DNA of 25,929 bases from VAZQ01 sp035552735. Lineage in GTDB: Bacteria; Pseudomonadota; Alphaproteobacteria; Rhizobiales; Xanthobacteraceae. Made by a program: the position numbers and the translations under genes. The DNA lies in the NCBI GenBank assembly GCA_035552735.1, contig DASZKX010000409.1:1-25929 (forward strand). Direction: 5' to 3'. Each line of letters opens with the position of its first letter. Positions within the stretch are counted from its first letter, which is position 1. The notes below the pieces were generated by a model. That model was not told where the DNA came from. It worked only from the letters and a program-made list of their open reading frames with translations, and did no database searches. Positions 7,012 to 15,860 of the stretch are shown piece by piece.

Positions 7012-8214
7012 ATGATCAAGGCCGTCCAACGGCGGAATCTTCTTGTGTATGGCGGCGCGCTTGCCGCAAGCATCGTCGGCCTGGCCGCCGGCCAGTCGGT
7101 GCTACGAAGCACGGCCACCGCGCAGTCGTCGATGGTGGAGATCCCGATCTTCGAGGTCGATCCGCTATGGCCCAAGCCTTTGCCCAACGAGGGGCTCCTC
7201 GGCATGGTCATCGGCGTTTCGGTCGACGCTCAGGATAATGTCTGGATCGTCCATCGCGGCAGCCAGACCCTCAACAACAACGAGAAGGGCGCCGAGCTCA
7301 ACCCGCCGATTGCCGCATGCTGCCGCTCGGCCCCGCCGGTCCTGGCCTTCAATCAGGCGGGCGATACGATCCGGGCCTGGGGCGGGCCCGGCGAAGGCTA
7401 CGAGTGGCCGGAATCGATGCACGGCATCCACGTCGACTACAAGGGGAATGTCTGGCTCGGTGGCAATGGAGCGAAGGATTCCCAGATTCTGAAATTTACG
7501 CAGGATGGCAAGTTCCTGATGCAGTCCGGCCATTACGGCAAGAATTCCGGCAGCAATGATCAGGAGAATTTCGGGCGTGTGGCCCAAATCTACGTCGACC
7601 CGAAGACCAACGAAGCCTATGTGGCGGATGGCTATCGCAACAAGCGCGTCGCGGTGCTGGACGCCGACACCGGCAAGATCAAGCGCTACTGGGGTGCCTA
7701 CGGCAACAAGCCGGACGATGGCCCGCTGGGCCCCTATAGTGCAACCGCCGCGGCCGCCCAGCAGTTCCGCAATCCGGTGCACTGCGTGGCGCTGGCCAAC
7801 GACGGCCTGCTCTATGTTTGCGATCGGCAGAACGATCGCGTGCAGGTTTTCCATACCGACGGCACCTTCGTGAAGGAGCAGTTCTTCGCCAAGAGCACGC
7901 TGGGCGCCGGCTCGACCTGGGAGATCGCCTTTTCGACCGATCCGGAGCAGAAATTCATCTATCTGACCGATGGACAAAACGAGCGCGTGCGCATTCTCCA
8001 GCGCGATACGCTCACCGAATTGTCGTCGTTTGGCCGCGGCGGCCGCCAGCCCGGCGAGTTCTATGGCGTGCACAGCATCGCGGTCGATTCGAAAGGCAAC
8101 ATCTATACGACGGAAACCTTCGAGGGTAAGCGAGTGCAGAAGTTCGTCTACAAGGGCATCGGCAAGGTGCCGGCCGGCGACCAGGGGGTGGTATGGCCCA
8201 AGCGTCCCAGCTGA
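7012..8214 (+). CDS. Exported NHL-repeat six-bladed beta-propeller protein
   Basis: A 400-residue protein whose N-terminus 'QRRNLLVYGGALAASIVGLA' has a twin-arginine pair followed by a hydrophobic stretch, suggesting Tat or Sec export. The rest carries repeating NHL-type blades: 'GVSVDAQDNVWIVHRG', 'GIHVDYKGNVWLGGNG', 'QIYVDPKTNEAYVADGYRNK', 'CVALANDGLLYVCDRQNDRV' and 'SIAVDSKGNIYTTETFEGKR'. Related propellers include peptidyl-glycine amidating lyase-like and SMP-30-like folds, but no catalytic assignment is safe. A vicinal Cys pair (PIAACCRSAPPVL) lies about 100 residues in. The ATG has GGAGG six bases upstream, an excellent site. It is followed 65 bases later by another small exported-protein gene. 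Confidence 0.85.
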   Translation: MIKAVQRRNLLVYGGALAASIVGLAAGQSVLRSTATAQSSMVEIPIFEVDPLWPKPLPNEGLLGMVIGVSVDAQDNVWIVHRGSQTLNNNEKGAELNPPIAACCRSAPPVLAFNQAGDTIRAWGGPGEGYEWPESMHGIHVDYKGNVWLGGNGAKDSQILKFTQDGKFLMQSGHYGKNSGSNDQENFGRVAQIYVDPKTNEAYVADGYRNKRVAVLDADTGKIKRYWGAYGNKPDDGPLGPYSATAAAAQQFRNPVHCVALANDGLLYVCDRQNDRVQVFHTDGTFVKEQFFAKSTLGAGSTWEIAFSTDPEQKFIYLTDGQNERVRILQRDTLTELSSFGRGGRQPGEFYGVHSIAVDSKGNIYTTETFEGKRVQKFVYKGIGKVPAGDQGVVWPKRPS

Positions 8215-8279
8215 CGGTGCGGCTCAAAGGCATCGCGGCAGTGACCGGGCACATCCAGCCGCACTGCGGCAGGCAGGGC

Positions 8280-8588
8280 ATGCCTGCCATCGTTATCCCG
8301 GCCGTCCTCGCGGCGGTCGGGATGATGGCCACGAAGGCTGCGGCGCAGACTTGTCTGCGACCGAAGTGGACGGAATGCGTCGCATTTCCCGCTGGAGGCC
8401 GGCACACCGGCGTGTCGCCCCAGGGCGCGGCGATAGAGATGGAGGTCACCCCTGGGGCGGAGATCTGCGTCGGCAATGAAGAAGAGATCGGTGCCCAGAC
8501 TTTCTCACAGTTCTGGCGAAGCGGCGTGCCCTGGCCGGATCGCGACTGGGAGGTGAATTCCGAGACTTTCTGCTTCTACAAGAACTGA
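8280..8588 (+). CDS. Small secreted hypothetical protein (102 aa)
   Basis: From the ATG at 8280 the product begins with a plausible signal peptide (MPAIVIPAVLAAVGMMATKA) cleaved near 'AAA-Q', leaving a mature domain of about 78 residues. That domain has three cysteines (QTCLRPKWTECVAF and AEICVGNEE) plus one near the end (SETFCFYKN), which would allow two disulphides. I know no family. The frame is also open from an ATG at 8193 that overlaps the end of the propeller gene, but that would bury the signal peptide, so 8280 is preferred; a GGCAGG lies before it. It is last in the three-gene exported cluster. Confidence 0.6.
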   Translation: MPAIVIPAVLAAVGMMATKAAAQTCLRPKWTECVAFPAGGRHTGVSPQGAAIEMEVTPGAEICVGNEEEIGAQTFSQFWRSGVPWPDRDWEVNSETFCFYKN

Positions 8589-8601
8589 TCATCGGCGGGC
8601 C

Positions 8602-8622
8602 CGGCCGGAAGAATCCCGGCCG
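8602..8622. terminator. Hairpin between convergent genes
   Basis: CGGCCGG (8602-8608) pairs with CCGGCCG (8616-8622) around a seven-base loop. It lies just after the stop at 8588 and ahead of the convergent gene ending at 8723. No T-tract follows, so it is a candidate terminator on position and stem strength only. Confidence 0.4.
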
Positions 8623-8651
8623 CGGACCCGCGGAAAAGACATGCGCTGAGG

Positions 8652-8674
8652 CCCCTCCCGTTCAGGGGGGAGGG
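8652..8674. repeat. CCCCTCCC/GGGAGGG hairpin repeat
   Basis: CCCTCCC (8653-8659) and GGGAGGG (8668-8674) flank a short loop. The 'CCCCTCCCGTTCAGGGGGG' style matches a dispersed palindromic repeat class seen between genes of Rhizobiales; a related copy with CCCTCTCCC stands at 15603-15639. It may act with the previous hairpin as a two-way terminator. Confidence 0.5.
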
Positions 8675-8722
8675 CTAGGGCCGGGGCGCATTGCCAGCGG
8701 AAACGGCAGCACCCATTTCCGC

Positions 8723-9730
8723 TCATTTCGGCTTGTTCATCAAGACAGCGGACTGGGCGCAGAGGTACGGCTCGATCCGGGCGAGCACGGTGGCCGGCAA
8801 TATGCGCTGCACTCCGTCCGGGGTTGGCGCGCCGCCGTCGTCGGGCTGGATGGCGTGAATGAACCTTGAATAGGTGAGGACTGGAGTCGGTCCGAACAAC
8901 CCGAAGGCCGGCGTGCCGACCGCTGCCGCCAGGTTCATGGGTCCGGAATCGGAGCCGACGAATAGGTCCGAGCTCTGCAGGAGGACGGCGGCTTCCACGA
9001 TCGTGAGATCGCAGGCGTTCACCGTGGGGGCGCCGGCGGCCTGCAAAAGACGCTCCGCGCGCGCCGCGTGGTCCGGACCGCCGATCAGGAAGACCGTACC
9101 GGGGGTGCGGTGGCGAAGCCCGGCGATGAACTCGCCCCACCGATCCAGGGGCCAGTCCTTGTCGGAAGCCGAGCTGCCGATGCCGAGCACGATCCAGGGC
9201 CGTGGTTGCACGGCATAGCGCTCCGCCACGGTCGTGGTCAGGGCCGCCCGCAAGCGCAGGATCGGCTCGCTGGTCGAGAACGGGACCTGCATGGCCTCCA
9301 TCAATGCGGTCAGCCATTCGATCGGATGGTCGTGATAGAATTTGCGATCGATGCCCGCATTGGTGATGAACCGGCGTTGGGCCCCGAAGCCGAGGCCGAT
9401 TCGTTTTGGCACCCGGGCCGCGAAGGCCGCGAACGCCGGCCGGGCACTGCGGTCCAGGATCCATACCGTCTCGGGCCGCAGCCGGCGCAACAGCGCGATG
9501 AGACGCATGAGATGCACCCCGCGCGCGGGCTCCGATCCGCGGTTTTCGTAGTAGAGGGTCTCCGTGATGCAGGGCTCGCTGGCCAAGAGCTCGCGCCCGT
9601 GCGTCGATGGCAAGGTCAGGAATGTCACGAGGCCGGCCGGCGTGGTGGCCGCGATGGCGCGGATGAACGGCAGGTGCCAGATGACGTCGCCGATCCCCTG
9701 CTTGGCCTGAATGACGACAGTCGATGCCAC
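8723..9730 (-). CDS. Glycosyltransferase family 9 (heptosyltransferase-like)
   Basis: A 335-residue GT9 protein related to ADP-heptose:LPS heptosyltransferases (WaaC/WaaF/RfaF). The N-terminal domain opens 'VVIQAKQGIGDVIWHLPFIR', the family's typical acceptor-side start. The C-terminal domain has 'PWIVLGIGSSASDKDWPLDR', 'VFLIGGPDHAARAERLLQAA' and the sugar-nucleotide-binding stretch 'FVGSDSGPMNLAAAVGTPAF' followed by 'GLFGPT'. It would transfer a heptose or similar sugar to lipopolysaccharide or another surface glycan at the cytoplasmic membrane face. The start is a GTG at 9730 without a strong ribosome site. It is alone, divergent from the Liv operon across 166 bases where no obvious promoter stood out, so its acceptor cannot be inferred from neighbours. 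Confidence 0.88.
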   Translation of the reverse strand: MASTVVIQAKQGIGDVIWHLPFIRAIAATTPAGLVTFLTLPSTHGRELLASEPCITETLYYENRGSEPARGVHLMRLIALLRRLRPETVWILDRSARPAFAAFAARVPKRIGLGFGAQRRFITNAGIDRKFYHDHPIEWLTALMEAMQVPFSTSEPILRLRAALTTTVAERYAVQPRPWIVLGIGSSASDKDWPLDRWGEFIAGLRHRTPGTVFLIGGPDHAARAERLLQAAGAPTVNACDLTIVEAAVLLQSSDLFVGSDSGPMNLAAAVGTPAFGLFGPTPVLTYSRFIHAIQPDDGGAPTPDGVQRILPATVLARIEPYLCAQSAVLMNKPK

Positions 9731-9896
9731 GGGCTTGCGCTTGATGAGATTTGTGAAGCGGTTTTGCTTTTACGCGAGCGGCCGTGGGTCGGCAACCGCG
9801 GACGCCGGCGCGGATGCCGCAGATGTCGCCGCAGCGATCAAGTTCCCCTTGCGCCTGTCATGATCTAGCATCCCGCCGCCCAGGGAGGACCAACCG

Positions 9897-11138
9897 ATGC
9901 CCAAACCCCGTTCCGCTTGTCCGAGCCGCCGCGGCGTGCTGGCCGCAGCGGCCGCCGCGTCCGCGATCCTGGCGGCTCCCGCGCTCGTGCGCGCCCAGGC
10001 CAACGCTCTCAAGATCGCGGTGCTGCTGCCGCGCTCGGGCTATCTGGCGCCCTCCGGCCAATCCTGCCACCGCGGCGCATTGGTCGCTCCGCAGGTGCTG
10101 GCCCAATACGGCTACCGCGTCGAGCTCGTTCACATCGATACCGAATCGAGCGTCGATGTCGCCCGTACCCGCGCCGAGCGCGCCATCAACGAGGGCGCGC
10201 AATGCATCGTCGGGGCGTTCGACTCGGCCGGCACGCTGGCGATGGCGCAGGTCTGCGAGCAGCGGCAGGTGCCGCTGGTGGTCAATATCGCGGCAGCGCC
10301 GCAATTGACCGAGCAGGGCCTGAAATACCTGGTGCGCAATTTCCCGACCGGCGGTCAGCTGGTGGTCAACGGGCTCAAGCTGATCAAGGATCTGCTCGCC
10401 GCCACCAAGCTCGCCCCCAAGACGGCGGTCTTCATCCACGCCAACGATACGTTCGGCACCGCGCAACGCGCCGCCATGGATCGTCTGTTCCCGGCTGCCG
10501 GCATGCCGTTCGGGCTGGTCGACTCGATCGCCTACGATCCGACCGCGCAGGACCTTTCGGTCGAGGTCACCAAGATCCGCGCCCGCAGTCCCGACCTGGT
10601 CCTGGTGGTGACGCGCGCCGCCGATGCCATCAAGCTGGTGCGCGACATGGTGCGCCAGCGCTTCGAGCCGCAGGGCATCATCTCGCCAGGCTCGCCCGGG
10701 CTCTACGACGAGGAGTTCTACCAGGCGCTGGGACCGCTCGCCGACTATCATGTCTATAATCTGCCCTGGGTCGACCCGAAAGCGCAGATGTCGCAGGCGC
10801 TGGAAGCCGCGTTCAAGCCGGCGCATCCCAATTTCCGATTTGCCGTCGACAGCTTCAACGCCGGCTTCACCTTCGAGGCGATGCTGGTAGCCGCCGCCGC
10901 CTTCAAGCGCGCCGGCACCGGCAGCGGGACGCCCCTGATGCAGGCCATCCGGGAGACCGACATCGCCGAGCATGTGATGATCGGTCCGCCCATCCGGTTC
11001 GACGAGAAGGGACAGAATCCCGGCATCCCGTCGGCCTGCGTGCAGAGCCGCAACCGAACCCCCATGGTGGTGCTGCCGGTGGAAGCCGCCACCATGACGC
11101 CGGTCATGCCGGAGCCGCCCTGGCAGGGGCGCAGCTGA
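9897..11138 (+). CDS. Liv-type ABC transporter substrate-binding protein
   Basis: A 413-residue periplasmic binding protein of the Peripla_BP_6 (LivJ/amide/urea) group. The N-terminus 'SRRGVLAAAAAASAILAAPA' ending in 'LVRAQ' is a twin-arginine style signal peptide. The mature protein starts 'NALKIAVLLPRSGYLAPSGQ', with 'ERAINEGAQCIVGAFDSAGT' and 'FIHANDTFGTAQRAAMDRLF' as the usual type I fold landmarks. GGGAGGA stands eight bases before the ATG. It heads an operon with both permeases and both ATPases, the complete HAAT set. Ligands of this family range from branched amino acids to amides and aromatic acids; the name livJ would over-claim. Confidence 0.92.
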   Translation: MPKPRSACPSRRGVLAAAAAASAILAAPALVRAQANALKIAVLLPRSGYLAPSGQSCHRGALVAPQVLAQYGYRVELVHIDTESSVDVARTRAERAINEGAQCIVGAFDSAGTLAMAQVCEQRQVPLVVNIAAAPQLTEQGLKYLVRNFPTGGQLVVNGLKLIKDLLAATKLAPKTAVFIHANDTFGTAQRAAMDRLFPAAGMPFGLVDSIAYDPTAQDLSVEVTKIRARSPDLVLVVTRAADAIKLVRDMVRQRFEPQGIISPGSPGLYDEEFYQALGPLADYHVYNLPWVDPKAQMSQALEAAFKPAHPNFRFAVDSFNAGFTFEAMLVAAAAFKRAGTGSGTPLMQAIRETDIAEHVMIGPPIRFDEKGQNPGIPSACVQSRNRTPMVVLPVEAATMTPVMPEPPWQGRS

Positions 11139-11162
11139 CAGGGTTGCCGGCACCGCAACCGC

Positions 11163-12029
11163 ATGTCTGCCATCATCCTCAATGTCGTGGTCCAGGGCGT
11201 GCTGACCGGGCTCGTCTACGGGCTGATGGCACTCGGCCTGTCGGTCATTTTCGGCATCGTGCGCGTGGTCAATTTCGCCCATGGGGAGTTCGCCGTGATC
11301 GCCATGTACGCGGCCTTCCTGCTGTTCCATGACTTCGGTCTCGATCCGCTCGCTGCCGCGCTGCCGGTCGCGGCCGCCTTCTTCGGCATCGGCTATCTGC
11401 TGCAATCGGTGCTGATCAATTCGTTCGTCAGCCGCGCCGAGCACGAGCAGTTCATTCTGCTGGTCGCGCTCGGCATGGTCATCGTCAACGGATTGCTGAT
11501 GATCTTCGGTCCGGACGCGCGGCCCGCCAATCTGCCCTATGGGCTCGACAGCTACGAGATCGGCCCCCTGCTGATCGACAAGGCACGACTGCTCGCGGCC
11601 GGCGCCGCGCTCGTGGTCGCGGCCCTGCTGTTCGGGTTCTTCCGTTTGACGGCGCTCGGCACGGCGATCCGCGCCTGCGCCGACAATCTGGTGGGCGCCG
11701 CGGTGGTCGGGCTCGACGTGAAGCGCCTCTATGCGCTCAGCTTCGGGATCGGGCTTGCCTGCGTGGGCGCCGCCGGCGCCCTGATGGTGACCATCGCGGA
11801 TGCGAGGCCGGCGCTGGCGCAGGCCTTCACGTTGCAGGCGTTCATCATCGTGATCGTCGGCGGGCTCGGCTCCATGAGCGGCGCGCTCGTGGGCGGCGTG
11901 CTGATCGGCGTGTCGGAAGCGCTGGCGGGATTCTTCTTCGAGCCCTCGATGAAGAGCATGTTCTCGTTCGCGCTGCTCATTCTGGTGCTGGTACTGCGGC
12001 CGCAGGGCCTGATGGGACGCCGCGCATGA
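11163..12029 (+). CDS. livH: LivH-type ABC transporter permease
   Basis: A 288-residue inner-membrane permease with about eight hydrophobic segments. Its start 'VVQGVLTGLVYGLMALGLSV' and the next 'IFGIVRVVNFAHGEFAVIAM' are the conserved LivH opening. Late conserved features are 'TALGTAIRACADNLVGAAVV', the loop that couples to the ATPase, and 'FIIVIVGGLGSMSGALVGGV'. It pairs with the LivM-type permease to form the translocation channel. It begins 24 bases after the binding-protein gene and its TGA overlaps the next ATG (ATGA), implying translational coupling. The substrate is that of the binding protein and is unknown. Confidence 0.95.
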   Translation: MSAIILNVVVQGVLTGLVYGLMALGLSVIFGIVRVVNFAHGEFAVIAMYAAFLLFHDFGLDPLAAALPVAAAFFGIGYLLQSVLINSFVSRAEHEQFILLVALGMVIVNGLLMIFGPDARPANLPYGLDSYEIGPLLIDKARLLAAGAALVVAALLFGFFRLTALGTAIRACADNLVGAAVVGLDVKRLYALSFGIGLACVGAAGALMVTIADARPALAQAFTLQAFIIVIVGGLGSMSGALVGGVLIGVSEALAGFFFEPSMKSMFSFALLILVLVLRPQGLMGRRA

Positions 12030-13035
12030 TGGCTCCATGGCGCGCCATGCCGGCGCGCGGACGCGTGCTCGCCGGCCTGCTTCTCGCCCTGCTGCTGGCG
12101 GCGCCCCTGTTTGCCGACCGCTATCTGCTCTCGGTCCTCATCCTGGTCTTCTATTTCGCTTATTTGGGACAGGCCTGGAACCTGATGATGGGCCTGGCCG
12201 GACAGCTGTCGCTCGGCCACGCGCTCCAGGTCGGGCTCGGCGCCTATGTGGCGGCGATGCTGTGGGTGTATTTCGGCGTAGGTCCTTGGCTCGGCGTCGT
12301 CCCGGCGATTGCGGTCGCGGCCCTAGCCGGCACGGCGATTGCTTGGCTCGGCTGTCGTTTCAGCATCGAGGGCGTTTATTTCGCGCTCCTGACCATCGCG
12401 TTCGCTGAATTCACCCGCATCGCGTTCGATCACATCGGCGCCGCCGGCGGGGCCGGCGGATTTTTCGTGCCATATCAGGCGCAGCGCCTCGGCGAATGGT
12501 GGAATCTGCGGGGCGGGCAGTGGCTGTTCTATTATGTCGGGCTCGCGCTCGCGACCGGCGCGGTCATCCTCACGGCCTGGCTCAAGGGCTCGCGGCTCGG
12601 CTATCAATGGCTCGCCGTGCGGGAGGACCAGCAGGCGGCACGCGCGCTCGGCATCGACATCCTGGCCGCCAAGATGAAGGCCGCGCTGATCTCATCCGCC
12701 ATGACGGCCGTGGGCGGCGTATATTATGCCTTCTATTACGACAGCCTGTTTCCGGCACAGGTGTTCGGCATCGGCCGCTCCATTGAGCTGATCCTGGCGC
12801 CGATCGTAGGCGGGCTCGGGACCGTATTCGGCCCGGTGGTGGGCGCGTTCATTCTCACGCCGTTGGGCGAATTGCTGGCGGCGGCCGTCGAGAAGCTCGG
12901 GGTCGATGCACCGGGCGCCAAGGCGCTGTTCTACGGCCTGACCCTGATGGCGATCATCGTCCTGCGCCCGGACGGCGTATGGCCCTGGCTCGCGCGCATC
13001 TGCGGGCTGGCGGGGCGCCGGCCAGGAGGGTCGTC

Positions 13036-13039
<4 letters not shown>
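12026..13039 (+). CDS. livM: LivM-type ABC transporter permease
   Basis: A 337-residue permease with the LivM hallmarks 'AWNLMMGLAGQLSLGHALQV', 'FSIEGVYFALLTIAFAEFTR', the coupling region 'VREDQQAARALGIDILAAKM' and the final 'IELILAPIVGGLGTVFGPVV'. It forms the second half of the membrane channel with LivH. It starts within the livH stop codon (ATGA) and ends in another ATGA overlap with the ATPase gene. A second ATG directly follows the first, so the exact initiator could be either one. Confidence 0.95.
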
Positions 13040-14477
<1,438 letters not shown>

Positions 14478-14561
14478 GCAGGAGCGGGGCTGCCCTGGCG
14501 GAGCCGGAAAAAATCACGGCCGCCGCGCTGGCGGTATCTCAAACGAGCTTCCGGCCGACCG

Positions 14562-14584
14562 CCCGCCGGGGAAACCTCGGCGGG
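14562..14584 (+). terminator. Hairpin downstream of the Liv operon
   Basis: CCCGCCGGGG and CCTCGGCGGG fold into a ten-pair stem (one G-T pair) with an AAA loop. It lies about 85 bases after the livF stop. A smaller CCGCC/GGCGG hairpin precedes it at 14520-14534. There is no T-tract, so termination is inferred from position and stem strength. Confidence 0.5.
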
Positions 14585-14680
14585 TATCCAGAGTCCTATG
14601 CGGCAAGCGCGCCGAAGCGCAAAGCGCAAGCGGTATCACAACAGCCTAAAGCAGAAACCGCTCTACCAATCCTGCACCGT

Positions 14681-14696
14681 CACGCTCTCAAGCGTG
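14681..14696 (-). terminator. Hairpin overlapping the end of the small membrane-protein gene
   Basis: CACGCT and AGCGTG pair around a CTCA loop. The stop codon of the minus-strand gene ending at 14688 lies inside it. It may end the csp transcript, but no T-rich stretch follows on the minus strand. Confidence 0.3.
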
Positions 14697-14903
14697 AGCG
14701 CGTCCCGTGTACCATCCGAAAGCGAAGCACAAAACGGCAGCTGCCGCGGCCGCGATGCCATGCTTCATATGCACCACGGTCGAGCCTGCCTCGAAGCCGG
14801 GCAGGAAGCTTGGCAGCGAACCTGCCGGCATCGTCCAGTAGACGATCGCTGCCGCTGCGAATGCCAGTCCCAATATGACTGCTATAGCGCGCATGCGGTT
14901 CAC
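14688..14903 (-). CDS. Small two-helix membrane protein, coupled to csp
   Basis: A 71-residue protein with two hydrophobic helices: 'MRAIAVILGLAFAAAAIVYW' and 'KHGIAAAAAAVLCFAFGWYT'. Between them is a short loop rich in Pro, Gly and Ser (MPAGSLPSFLPGFEAGSTVV). I recall similar short proteins in alphaproteobacteria but no function. The GTG at 14903 overlaps the csp stop as GTGA, which suggests translational coupling; an ATG at 14894 (residue 4) is an alternative start. It would be made from the same message as the cold-shock protein. Confidence 0.65.
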   Translation of the reverse strand: MNRMRAIAVILGLAFAAAAIVYWTMPAGSLPSFLPGFEAGSTVVHMKHGIAAAAAAVLCFAFGWYTGRAHA

Positions 14904-15109
14904 TTCACCTTGAGATTTTCGGCCGACGTCTTGCCGCGATTGGTCACCAGCTCATACTCGACATGTTGACCTTCGTTGAGCGTGGTCAGTCCCGCCTTCT
15001 CGACCGCCGAGATGTGCACGAACACGTCTTTGCCGCCGCCGCCGCCCTGAGGCTGGATGAACCCATAGCCCTTGGTCGGATTGAACCATTTCACTGTGCC
15101 AGTCGCCAT
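14900..15109 (-). CDS. Cold-shock domain protein (CspA family)
   Basis: A 69-residue single cold-shock domain beginning MATGTVKWFNPTKGYGFIQP. RNP1 is KGYGFI (residues 13-18) and RNP2 is VFVHIS (29-34). It binds single-stranded RNA or DNA and melts mRNA structure. The ATG at 15109 follows AGGAG at good spacing; the longer frame from 15145 adds a non-conserved tail. The loop before RNP2 carries five glycines (QGGGGGK), longer than the E. coli CspA loop but usual for alphaproteobacterial Csps. A 16-base palindrome lies 37 bases upstream of the start, in what should be the leader. Its 3' end overlaps the small membrane-protein gene. Confidence 0.95.
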   Translation of the reverse strand: MATGTVKWFNPTKGYGFIQPQGGGGGKDVFVHISAVEKAGLTTLNEGQHVEYELVTNRGKTSAENLKVK

Positions 15110-15145
15110 TCTCTTCTCCTGAAAAGCGCATAGATGCCCTCGCAC

Positions 15146-15161
15146 CCGCCCGATCGGGCGG
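15146..15161. promoter_or_regulatory. Palindrome in the csp upstream/leader region
   Basis: CCGCCCGATCGGGCGG is a perfect 16-base palindrome ending 37 bases before the csp start. In RNA it would form a six-pair hairpin with a GATC loop; in DNA it could be an operator. Structured leaders are known for cspA-type genes, which makes the position notable, but function is inference. Confidence 0.35.
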
Positions 15162-15334
15162 TTGCAAATCCGAACTCAGCACTGTCTTGAGGGGTCCCGG
15201 TGGGGCATAAACAAGCAAGGCCAAAGCTTCGAACCCGAGCGATATAAATGTTCAGGGCTCCGGTTACAATACCGAGTTTGGCCGGACGCTTCCATTGGGT
15301 CGCCGCGCGGACGCGAACCCGATCCGTTCTTGTA

Positions 15335-15457
15335 TTAATGATCGATCACTGTTCGCAATGAAAGAAGATGGGTCGCGTTCGGCTCGCGCGGCTGCGCCTC
15401 CAGGATTTGGCGGCACTGTGCCTGCGCCTCCAGTAGCCGGCCGGCGAGACGGTGCTC
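15335..15457 (-). pseudogene. TPR-protein remnant
   Basis: On the minus strand this reads EHRLAGRLLEAQAQCRQILE followed by AQPREPNATHLLSLR and a TAA. The pattern (Gly-Arg-Leu, Glu-Ala, Arg-Gln-Ile-Leu, Gln-Pro, His-Leu-Leu) matches a first TPR unit of the 'GRLAEAEALYRQVLAAQP' type found in TPR and glycosyltransferase fusions. There is no start codon in sensible position and the rest of such a protein is absent, so it is a fragment if it is real. Confidence 0.4.
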
Positions 15458-15602
15458 CCCAGATCGGGTGATCCTTCTTAATCTGAGTGATCCTTGTTAC
15501 ATGTGGTGCGCCACGTTCTGGTACCCGGGGTCACCCTTCGCTGATACGGAGGCCGTGATTGGTTCGTTTAGCTCGATGATGGCGCCGCAATCTCGGTGCG
15601 CT

Positions 15603-15639
15603 CCCTCTCCCAGTTGGGGACCCCCAGTTGGGGAGAGGG
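15603..15639. repeat. CCCTCTCCC/GGGAGAGGG palindrome with internal duplication
   Basis: CCCTCTCCC (15603-15611) pairs with GGGAGAGGG (15631-15639). Inside, CCCAGTTGGGGA occurs twice (15609-15620 and 15623-15634), so the loop can also refold. It is the same style as the repeat at 8652-8674 and belongs to a dispersed intergenic class. Confidence 0.6.
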
Positions 15640-15798
15640 GATTCCAAGGCCCCTAATGCCTCATTCACCAATTCCCTATAAGGCGCGGTGGCCGCCCCAT
15701 TCCTGCCGCGATCGAACGGCCGTATGTTGGCGGCGGTGCGCCATGTCGCGTTGGGGATGGGCGGGGGTCAATCCACGAAGGCGGTCAGGTTGCGGCGT

Positions 15799-15821
15799 GT
15801 CCGGTTTGCGCAAGACCGGAC
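15799..15821. promoter_or_regulatory. Inverted repeat upstream of rlpA
   Basis: GTCCGGT (15799-15805) and ACCGGAC (15815-15821) form a perfect inverted repeat with a nine-base spacer, ending 39 bases before the rlpA start. It could be an operator or leader hairpin; nothing else supports a function. Confidence 0.25.
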
Positions 15822-15860
15822 GGATGACGGCAACATGGTAACTTACGGCGCGGGGGTTTG

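Larger units (their letters stand above)
15162..15860. other. Gene-poor intergenic stretch
   Basis: No intact gene is convincing between csp and rlpA. The stretch holds a short TPR-like remnant on the minus strand, a CCCTCTCCC/GGGAGAGGG palindromic repeat, two GTGATCCTT copies near 15468-15497 and a hairpin close to rlpA. Short open frames at 15468-15656 and 15676-15951 have no recognisable domain, and the latter runs through the rlpA start on the opposite strand. Confidence 0.6.

Noticed and set aside
9858..12038. Very long minus-strand open frame across the binding protein and livH
   Set aside because: It is antisense to two clear genes, is rich in His/Arg/Gln/Glu with no domain, and is a GC-rich shadow.
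15468..15656. Short plus-strand frame of 62 codons in the gene-poor stretch
   Set aside because: It runs into the CCCTCTCCC repeat, has no ribosome site and shows no recognisable domain.
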